From Thalassia testudinum (Eukaryota > Streptophyta > Magnoliopsida > Alismatales > Hydrocharitaceae), in the NCBI GenBank assembly GCA_037157565.1, contig JAZHRO010000036.1:17162501-17226500 (forward strand): a stretch of DNA of 64,000 nt, written 5' to 3'. Of this stretch, positions 10,269 to 18,029 are shown piece by piece (within the stretch, counting starts at the first letter, position 1; every line of letters starts with the position of its first letter). A model generated the notes under the pieces. That model made no database searches. It had not been told where the DNA came from and saw only the letters and a program-made list of their open reading frames with translations. A program made the position numbers and the translations under genes.

Positions 10269-11950
10269 TGATTAGCCCATAGTTGTGGGCTATTTAAGTA
10301 TTTAAGTGCCTGCACATTAGGTTAATTCTAACATTTATTTAGTATAAAATAGGATGTAAATAGATTAATTCATAGTTTTAATCTAATTACATAATCCATA
10401 CATTGCATTCATATCTTAAGTGCATTTAGAATTAGCTTAGAATAGCATTCATCTAATTAGATAACCAATTAGGTATATTATTTTTATTAACATAGAAGTT
10501 GAGGGTCTATACATAAATAACCCTAATATTTTAATAATATTTTCTTTATTCGTCTTCTTTCAGAATGGCTGGCTGCCGCTCCAACGCCCGGCTGCTGCAG
10601 TGATGAAGCCATTCAAGGGGGAGCGGATGTGGTGGATCTGGTCGGCGGCTGATTTCAAAATTGTTCAAGACACTACAAAAGGAGCACGGAGGCAGCCGAG
10701 CTCAGGAGGCCTCCGCCACCGACCCACCACTGTGCAGAGAGAACCTCTCTCTTCCATTCCACACTGCCAGCCTCTACCGTGGCGGCGAGTCTCCACCACC
10801 GTGGGCGTGTGGTGTGACAGGCCACACCGCCATCCGGAGCTCGCCCGCATTACCGTGAGCACCTTAGCGTGCAACTCCCTCGCCGTCATCGCCGACCACC
10901 GTCACCAACCTACTGATTCAGCCACCCTCTCAGTAACTTAAGACGTCTGGGGAATTTCCCAGACGTCTGAAGTTACCCGCTCACAACCGCGCCAGCGCCC
11001 TCCTGCAGACCCTCCGCTCACGCCATCTCCACACACTCACCGGCTGCAACGCCCTCCTCCAACCGCGCCTGCAGACCCGCACAACCGAGCATGCCTCCTC
11101 CCGCGCCTGCCGCTTGCAAGCGCCATTCACTCGCGACTGCAGAGTCCTTCGCCCACGCGCCTACACCCTCCAACAGCGCCTGCAGTCCACGCCGTTCGCC
11201 ACTGCGCCTGCAGAACCGCCAGCAGCGCCCTCCGCAGACCCTCCGCAGCGCACGCCATCCTCCAACCGCGCCGCAGCACCCTCCGTCGCGCTTGCAGAAC
11301 CACCTGCAGCACCCTCTTCCCCGCGCCGGCAGACGAACGCCTGCCACACCAGCCGCAGCAGTGCCCACGGCAGCAGCAGCAGCCACCCCCGCAGCAGCAG
11401 CAAGCGGCGGACTTCACGCCAACAGGCTGTGCAAGCTGCCGGCTGCAGCACCTCCGCCGGAGCTCGTCCGGCCACCTCCGACCGCCGCGCGACTCGCCGC
11501 CACCACCGATTCGAAGCCCTTGATCCAAGGGACCTCCTCCGAGCTTCCCGCACCCAACCATCGGCTCCTCGTTACGCAAGACAACGGGGAAAAATTCCCC
11601 TGTTTTGCTACAGTAAAACGTTAATTAAAATTTACATTTTCTGCCATTGCCACATTTTAATCATATTCTATTCACTCTGCATTGCGGAAAATATCCTGTA
11701 GTTTCTCATAATTGCCATTTCAGCATTGTTTCTTGCTTAAACCTTAATCTAAAGGCAATCTTGGCTTGGTTCTTGTCCAAATTGACTACGAACAAACATT
11801 TTTAAGTAGGACGAATTTTAATACGTTATTGCCTCCCTGTGGATACGACCCGCTCCTCAGCGAGTGGTTATTTCTTATTAAAAATTGATTAGTCGATTTT
11901 TCCACCACATTAAACTACAAACGACTTAAAAGCCAAAGATCAACCGGTCA
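10269..11950 (+). repeat. Gyp2 LTR, first copy
   Basis: 1682 bp, TGATTAGCCC...CAACCGGTCA. It starts with a 7-bp hairpin (TAGCCCA/TGGGCTA). A TATAAAATA at 10343-10351 and a CTATACATAAATA near 10508 are alternative promoter elements. A pyrimidine stretch ending TTTCAG at 10562 looks like a 3' splice site. From about 10570 to 11625 it is GC-rich with repeated CCTCCGCAGACC-like units and a CAGCAGCAG tract (about 11356-11402). The end holds the GTGGATACGACCCGC block typical near the 3' end of Athila/Tat LTRs. Confidence 0.9.
10933..10976. repeat. 44-nt near-perfect palindrome in Gyp2 LTR 1
   Basis: GTAACTTAAGACGTCTGGGG pairs with the inverted arm ending AGACGTCTGAAGTTAC around a central GAATTTC. 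Each arm contains the GACGTC core. The element is kept in all three Gyp2 LTRs (16993-17036, 23052-23095) and lies between the promoter region and the GC-rich part. Confidence 0.8.
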
Positions 11951-11952
11951 AA

Positions 11953-11969
11953 TGGCACCGTTGCCGGGG
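11953..11969 (+). other. Primer-binding site, Gyp2 unit 1 (tRNA-Asp type, mutated)
   Basis: TGGCACCGTTGCCGGGG begins two bases after the LTR. It complements the 3' end of plant tRNA-Asp(GUC) except for one CpG-to-CpA change at the fifth base. It primes minus-strand DNA synthesis. Confidence 0.85.
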
Positions 11970-13228
11970 AGGCAACAGACGTAATAATTTTGCCTAATTA
12001 TATTTTGATTATTTGTCAATTGCACAGAGATTTGACCATCTATTATTTTCTTTTCAGTGCGAGAAATTTTGTGCAAGAATCAGCCACTGTGAGAGGCGAC
12101 CCTTGACGTCGCCAGACGAGAAGTGGACAAGCAATTTTGAAAGGAGGAGAAGGACGAGGACGCGACGGACACCATTGTATTTAATCGCTAATTTAATTAG
12201 AATAGAATTAAGATTGTAGACTTAATTTTTCATTACAGTTAGTTTGAAACCCTTGTTCTGGGGCAAATTTTGAGGGGTTTGTTCCCCGATTTTATTTTGG
12301 ACCCGTGTTGGGTAATTTTTGGGAGCCTGTTCCCTTTTATTTAGATTTAGGTTTATTTTTTTATTATTATTATTTTTTTTATTTGCTTGTGCATAAGTAG
12401 TTCTAAAAAAAAAAAACAGAAAAAGAAAAAAAACGAGCTGCCTGCTAGAAGTTGCCTGCCCTAGGACGAACCATTTAGGTCTGTATGAGCAGCCTCTAGA
12501 TTTGCTTTTCTGCATTGCGTGCATTTTTGCATCGAAGATCGCTGGAGGCAAGGTACGCATTCTCTTACTTTGCATCCTATTTTTGATCACGCATTGCATT
12601 TGGGATTTAATGCGAAGACCACCTAATCTGTACTGAATAAATCTAACAAGTGGTCACATATTTTCTTTAGAAAAAGGACTAATTAAAGGAAGGACATTTT
12701 AAAAACCAAGGATTTGATTTTCAAACTTGGCGTGCGATTCAAAGTTCAAAATCTTTGACGGTGTATGCACACTTATTTCACTTGCATCACGGCACGTTTC
12801 TAGACACTCCTTAGGTTTGGAAATACTAGGACAAGAGCCCTCCTTTCGTTGGATTTTGAAGTGTTCGGAACTTGAGATCAAAGGTTTTGTAAATCCAAAG
12901 AGGGGGATACCCTGTCACGGATTTTTGGGGGTAGTTGAGGAGCACCGCGAAAGCACAGCTTCAAAGGAAGGCTTAGGCCTACTTGCATCCCTCGATCTTC
13001 CGTCTTTGGATTTACTTGACCATTTGAGATTTAGGGAAGAACACCTAAGCTCCAACTAGGTCTTTTTAGGCGAGCCGTAGGTCGACAATAGGCACGTAAA
13101 TTGATTGAACAAATTGTATTGTCACCTGCAATCTGACTTAAAATCAAAAGCCTAAATTGGGAAAGACCTAAAAGGTCCTTTTTGAATTGTGTCTTGCTTG
13201 GGGAATTCTGATTGAAGTGTGAGTTAGA
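11970..13228 (+). other. Gyp2 unit 1 5' leader
   Basis: Noncoding leader between primer site and first open frame. It includes a T-rich run near 12350-12400 and an A-rich run near 12404-12432. A pyrimidine tract ending TTTTCAG at 12057 resembles a 3' splice site, and CAAG/GTACGC at 12548-12557 a 5' splice site, so splicing of the leader is possible but unproven. No protein family recognised. Confidence 0.6.
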
Positions 13229-13477
13229 ATGGACCACATTGATTTTCATCCTTTCACATCTTGCCCACACCCTCACCCCCACTCTGCATCCTTCGATCCC
13301 AGACGCCGAGATGGTCCATTCCTTGATGGACATAATGACAATCATTGGGATCCGTTTTACTCCTATTATAGGAGTATTGGCCTAGTTAAGCCCCAAATTA
13401 GTGAGCAGAACTCAGGAGTGGGATTTGCTTTGCCCAATATCTCACATACCAAAGAAATACCCAACCCACCTCCCTGA
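13229..13477 (+). CDS. Gyp2 unit 1 short 5' ORF, 82 aa
   Basis: Starts ATG at 13229 with MDHIDFHPFTSC, then a Pro/His segment, a Tyr-rich YYRSIG and an SHTKEIPNPPP tail. It ends at TGA in a CCTCCCTGA context. The next frame is open without ATG from about 13409 into the 554-codon ORF and overlaps it, so the two are probably parts of one product split by a one-base frameshift near 13475. The same break occurs in unit 2. No recognised domain. It occupies the place where gag would be. Confidence 0.5.
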   Translation: MDHIDFHPFTSCPHPHPHSASFDPRRRDGPFLDGHNDNHWDPFYSYYRSIGLVKPQISEQNSGVGFALPNISHTKEIPNPPP

Positions 13478-13560
13478 AAACGTATAATGGTTGGACAAAC
13501 ACTCCTGGGTACTATAAGCCTGAGCCTGACTTCTCTTATGATAGAAATGACCTCTCCTCT

Positions 13561-15225
13561 TTGAAGATGGAAATACAGAAAATGCAAAATGAAATGAGTG
13601 AATTGTTAGGAGAATCTTTGAGAGCAGGCCAACAAGAAAGAGATGAAATTAGCCACCCAATCTACCCCATTGACGATGACGTACACCCCTCTACAATAGA
13701 TGATTCTCCCGTGGGAAAGCTACACTTTAAGTTGAAGGGAAATTCTGGGGAGAATAGCTACTTTTCGAGGATCGATTTTGAAACCTCCCCATTAGATGAC
13801 ACTTCCTTGAGAGATCTACACTTTAGGTGGGAGGAAAATACACATGAAAGTAGCTATGCATTGGATGAAGAAAGGTGGCAACCCGAGGAAGATGATGATA
13901 AGGTTGAGTATCCACCTGAATTATATTGGAGTCAAAAGAAGGGAATGATGGTACCATTGGAAGACCTCGACCCAGATGATAGTATTTTCGTGACATTTGA
14001 TGAAGTGGGTCAAAGTCAAGTTGTTAATCCTACCCTCCCTTCTGATCACGATATGGAACTCAAACCCACCCTTAGGGAACCTAACCCTAAAGAAATTGAC
14101 CTATCTGAGGAGTCTGATGTAACCAATGTAAATAATTTACCTCAGATAGAGCACCCTAGGGGATCTGCTGAGATATTAAATGATTCTAGACCTCGGGTAC
14201 ATGATGAATTGTGTGATGAGGAGGAAGATGAATTATATGAGGAACCTACATTCAAGATTTGGAGTGACACTAAGGGTGATTATGTCTTATTTGAAGAGTT
14301 AGCCCCTGAGGATGTCACAAATTTGACCAAATTAGGTTTCCTTGGCACACCCATTGATGATATTTCTCCTCATGATAAAATGATGGAAAATTTGGAAGCA
14401 ATTTCTAAGATTTATGTGGATTCACATATAGACTCCGGGGAAGATTTGAGTAAAGAACAAAAACCCGGGGATGACATTGATAGGATAATCCCTAGATCTG
14501 TTGCTTCCAACCTACCTTCATTCACTTCGAAGTCACCCTCTGATTCGCTTATATCTGAAAGCGAAATTGTGACTCCTGATGAAGAGCAGGAAGATCCACG
14601 TGATGGTGCAAGGAACGCTAGGGATGAAATTGAGGATTTAGAAAGAGTGTTTAGGATGGACACCAAGCTGATTAAACCCAACCTAGATCTTATGGCCATC
14701 CCACAACCTTGTAACTTGGACTCCCTAGACGATCCTTGCCTTAGAGAATTGCTCATTTTTGTTCTGACTAGGGGGCTTAACAGACCAATATTTTCTGTAA
14801 TGGAGTATCGGGTATGGATTGATGATTTCTTTAGTCAGTCCATTACCCTGGGGGTTTATCTCTATACCATTCCTTCCCCATTCTTTTTGGAGGATCCTTG
14901 TCATCCTACCCCTACCCCTTTGGAGGTTATTTTAACTGTTTATCCTTTAGAACCTCTTCTGGTGACCTGGGAAGATTTCATTCCCATTTTAGTTGGGCGA
15001 GCATTTGCTATCGGGATTCATCATCAGCTCGCCAACATCCTAGGTTACCTATTTTCTAGGCCAACTTTGCTTTGCTCATTTTTAGGGCCTATTTCTGCAA
15101 TTCTTGAACCTGATTTGCAGGTTCTTCGGCTATTCAGCCCAGCTTTGACCCAGGTAATATCCTTCTATGGAATGAGGACATTGCAGATTTTAGGCATGGG
15201 GGGGTGTACTTGGGGATATACATAG
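13561..15225 (+). CDS. Gyp2 unit 1 long ORF, 554 codons, unknown product
   Basis: Open frame whose first in-frame ATG is at 13567; the frame is open without stop from about 13409. The first 380 residues are strongly acidic with two internal duplications: KLHFKLKGNSGENSYF against DLHFRWEENTHESSY, and YWSQKKGMMVPLEDLDPDD against IWSDTKGDYVLFEELAPED. The last 160 residues are hydrophobic with two possible membrane segments. No gag Cys knuckle, protease, RT or integrase motif is seen. The final residues MRTLQILGMGG are the translation of the internal purine tract at 15193-15204. Unit 2 differs by three residues (His/Tyr, Leu/Val, Ser/Thr). Function unknown; a gag replacement or accessory protein is a guess. 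Confidence 0.6.
   Translation: MKMEIQKMQNEMSELLGESLRAGQQERDEISHPIYPIDDDVHPSTIDDSPVGKLHFKLKGNSGENSYFSRIDFETSPLDDTSLRDLHFRWEENTHESSYALDEERWQPEEDDDKVEYPPELYWSQKKGMMVPLEDLDPDDSIFVTFDEVGQSQVVNPTLPSDHDMELKPTLREPNPKEIDLSEESDVTNVNNLPQIEHPRGSAEILNDSRPRVHDELCDEEEDELYEEPTFKIWSDTKGDYVLFEELAPEDVTNLTKLGFLGTPIDDISPHDKMMENLEAISKIYVDSHIDSGEDLSKEQKPGDDIDRIIPRSVASNLPSFTSKSPSDSLISESEIVTPDEEQEDPRDGARNARDEIEDLERVFRMDTKLIKPNLDLMAIPQPCNLDSLDDPCLRELLIFVLTRGLNRPIFSVMEYRVWIDDFFSQSITLGVYLYTIPSPFFLEDPCHPTPTPLEVILTVYPLEPLLVTWEDFIPILVGRAFAIGIHHQLANILGYLFSRPTLLCSFLGPISAILEPDLQVLRLFSPALTQVISFYGMRTLQILGMGGCTWGYT
15193..15204 (+). other. Internal polypurine tract, Gyp2 unit 1
   Basis: GGCATGGGGGGG follows ATGAGGACATTGCAGATTTTA and repeats the core of the 3' PPT about 1.1 kb downstream. 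Matching tracts occur in Gyp1, Gyp3 and Gyp4. It could prime a second plus strand; this is inferred from sequence identity only. Confidence 0.6.
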
Positions 15226-16290
15226 CATAATTGCATACATTTGTACATATAAAAAAAAAAGTTTTGAGCTTAACTGGCTAAGTCCTGCATTCTTAAGCAA
15301 ATCAGAACTCTAGCGTAGACTAAATTAATTCTAGGGTCAAACTTTAGAAGCTAAATAAGCTACTAGCTTTAGACCTTTAGGGTCCTTTGTGGACTTAAAA
15401 ACTTAAGTAGGAGTTAAGTTGCGGACCATTCTTCAAGAGCTTGAGGAAGGGAAGCTAGGGTTTGAGTTAAAAGGTGGGGTAGTACCTGGAGTCTTATTCT
15501 ACCTTTTGTTTTACGGGTCCTTGTAACCCAAGCATCCAAATTTTTCACACTTGGTCTGGTAATTAACTTAATTTCTGAAAAGAGATTTGGTTCTCTTAGT
15601 TTTGACTTAAGAAAGGCTTGAAAACACATTTTGATTGGAAGAGTTCCCGCCGCAGGAGAGGTGGAGTATATACTCACCTTGAGGATGCGATGGTAACATA
15701 TTACCTCCTCGGCGCTTGTCTCTTAGGATATCCATCCTACTGGGGGCATGTAAGCGCATTGCGCGGTTCAGGTACCATGGGCGGCCCTATCTCGAAGTGC
15801 CGATTGCCATAGGCCTGAATTCGCTTAAGAAATCCATGGGCGATACTATCTCGAAGTGTCGATTGCCAGGAGTTCTTGGGGTCATTATGGGCGGTGCTAT
15901 CTCGAAGCATCGAAAGTCAGGCACCCTTTGAGGTATGGTAATGGGGACAATGAATCCAACACAGACCGTGTTGATAGCTGATCTGAGGTTAGACTTAGAA
16001 GAATCAAACAAACAAAAAAAAAAAAAAAGGGGTGTATATATAAAATTTTCCTTTAACTCAAATAACTCGGACCAATGCACAAGCACGGATGCTTTAATCT
16101 CAGGGATCAATAAACTTTAGGGTAGAGTCAGAAATCAGGGAAACTTGTGCTTGCAACTCGTCTTTAGCCGACCTAGTCTGTAACTTAGCAACTACTTAGG
16201 AACCTTGGGTTTAGAACCTGAACTTAATATGCTTCTGAAGGAAGACTAAGTGAGTTGACTAGTCTACTTAGAGTGCTAGGTTTCACTTAA
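15226..16290 (+). other. Gyp2 unit 1 3' untranslated region
   Basis: Noncoding region between the ORF and PPT. Landmarks are a 'cctttagggtcc' segment, three diverged repeats (15775-15930), and an A-run at about 16013-16029. The blocks 'cccaagcatccaaat', 'gatgcgatggtaacatatt' and 'cttgtctcttaggatatcc' match the Gyp1 3' UTR (25540-25760), so Gyp2 shares its 3' end with autonomous relatives. Confidence 0.7.
15775..15930 (+). repeat. Three diverged 50-60-bp repeats in Gyp2 3' UTR
   Basis: Each unit reads approximately CCATGGGCGGxxCTATCTCG then AAGTGxCGATTGCCA, at about 15775, 15833 and 15886. The third ends GAAAGTCAGG. Gyp1 has the same three-unit series at about 25807, 25865 and 25917. Confidence 0.75.
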
Positions 16291-16325
16291 TTTTGCTAGG
16301 GACTAGCAAAAACTAGGCATGGGGG
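16291..16325 (+). promoter_or_regulatory. Stem-loop plus polypurine tract, Gyp2 unit 1
   Basis: TTTTGCTAG (16291-16299), loop GGA, CTAGCAAAA (16303-16311): a perfect 9-bp stem with a 3-nt loop. Five bases later comes the PPT GGCATGGGGG (16316-16325), then TATT and the LTR. The PPT primes plus-strand synthesis. The flanking stem is shared by Gyp3 and, with changes, Gyp1 and Gyp4. Confidence 0.85.
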
Positions 16326-16329
16326 TATT

Positions 16330-18010
16330 TGATTAGCCCATAGTTGTGGGCTATTTAAGTATTTAAGTGCCTACACATTAGGTTAATTCTAACATTTATT
16401 TAGTATAAATTAGGATGTAAATAGATTAATTCATAGTTTTAATCTAATTACATAATCCATACATTGCATTCATATCTTAAGTGCATTTAGAATTAGCTTA
16501 GAATAGCATTCATCTAATTAGATAACCAACTAGGTATATTGTTTTTATTAACATAGAAGTTGAGGGTCTATACATAAATAACCCTTATATTTTAATAATA
16601 TTTTCTTTATTCGTCTTCTTTCAGAACGGCTGGCTGCCGCTCCAACGCCCGGCTGCTGTAGTGATGAAGCATTCAAGGGGGAGCGGATGTGGTGGATCTG
16701 GTCGGTGGCTGATTTCAAAATTGTTCAAGACACTACAAAAGGAGCACGGAGGCAGCCGAGCTCAGGAGGCCTCCGCCACCGACCCACCACTGTGCAGAGA
16801 GAACCTCTCTCTTCCATTCCACACTGCCGGCCTCTACCGTGGCGGCGAGTCTCCACCACCGTGGGCGTGTGGTGTGACAGGCTACACCGCCATCCGGAGC
16901 TCGCCCGCATTACCGTGAGCACCTTAGCGTGCAACTCCCTCGCCGTCATCGCCGACCACCGTCACCAACCTACTGATTCAGCCACCCTCTCAGTAACTTA
17001 AGACGTCTGGAGAATTTCCCAGACGTCTGAAGTTACCCGCTCACAACCGCGCCAGCGCCCTCCTGCAGACCCTCCGCTCACGCCATCTCCACACACTCAC
17101 CGGCTGTAGCGCCCTCCTCCAACCGCGCCTGCAGAACCGCACAACCGAGCACGCCTCCTCCCGCGCCTGCCGCTTGCAAGCGCCATTCACTCGCGACTGC
17201 AGAGTCCTTCGCCCACGCGCCTACACCCTCCAACAGCGCCTGCAGTCCACGCCGTTCACCACTGCGCCTGCAGAACCGCCAGCAGCGCCCTCCGCAGACC
17301 CTCCGCAGCGCACGCCATCCTCCAACTGCGCTGCAGCACCCTCCGTCGCGCTTGCAGAACCACCTGCAGCGCCCTCTTCCCCGCGCCGGCAGACGAACGC
17401 CTGCCACGCCAGCCGCAGCAGTGCCCACGACAGCAGCAGCAGCCACCCCCGCAGCAGCAGCAAGCGGCGGACTTCACGCCAACAGGCTGCGCAAGCTGCC
17501 GGTTGCAGCACCTCCGCCGGAGCTCGTCCGGCCACCTCCGACCGCCGCGCGACTCGCCGCCACCACCGATTCGAAGCCCTTGATCCAAGGGACCTCCTCC
17601 GAGCTTCCCGCGCCCGACCATCGGCTCCTCGTCACGCAAGACAACGGGGAAAAATTCCCCTGTTTTGCTACAGTAAAACGTTAATTAAAATTTACATTTT
17701 CTGCCATTGCCACATTTTAATCATATTCTATTCACTCTGCATTGCGGAAAATATCCTGTAGTTTCTCATAATTGCCATTTCAGCATTGTTTCTTGCTTAA
17801 ACCTTAATCTAAAGGCAATCTTGGCTTGGTTCTTGTCCAAATTGACTACGAACAAACATTTTTAAGTAGGACGAATTTTAATACGTTATTGCCTCCCTGT
17901 GGATACGACCCGCTCCTCAGCGAGTGGTTATTTCTTATTAAAAATTGATTAGTCGATTTTTCCACCACATTAAACTACAAACGACTTAAAAGCCAAAGAT
18001 CAACCGGTCA
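16330..18010 (+). repeat. Gyp2 LTR, second (shared) copy
   Basis: 1681 bp. It serves as 3' LTR of unit 1 and 5' LTR of unit 2. It shares the 5'-portion variants 'gcctacacatt' and 'tataaattagg' with LTR 3 but not LTR 1. It carries its own changes such as a missing C in 'gatgaagcattc' and CAG to TAG just before it. The palindrome is at 16993-17036. Confidence 0.9.
16993..17036. repeat. 44-nt palindrome in Gyp2 LTR 2
   Basis: Same element as at 10933, with one G-to-A change in the left arm (CTGGAGAATTT). Confidence 0.8.
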
Positions 18011-18012
18011 AA

Positions 18013-18029
18013 TGGCGCCGTTGCCGGGG
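18013..18029 (+). other. Primer-binding site, Gyp2 unit 2 (perfect tRNA-Asp match)
   Basis: TGGCGCCGTTGCCGGGG, exactly complementary over 17 bases to the 3' end of plant tRNA-Asp(GUC) including CCA. This is the only undamaged primer site in the window. Confidence 0.9.

Noticed and set aside
11091..11701. Open frames of 150-195 codons in the GC-rich part of Gyp2 LTRs
   Set aside because: Overlapping open frames exist on both strands over the same bases, the proteins are Ala/Pro/Arg/Gln low complexity, and the region is LTR. Composition explains the lack of stops.
14412..14756. Minus-strand 114-codon ORF within the Gyp2 long ORF
   Set aside because: Antisense shadow of the acidic coding region; no independent support.
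15775..15930. CRISPR-like or satellite array
   Set aside because: Only three diverged units with no spacer logic, in plant retrotransposon 3' UTR.
16330..18010. Two separate, adjacent Gyp2 insertions
   Set aside because: No target duplication flanks the middle LTR; it is joined directly to a PPT on the left and a primer site on the right.
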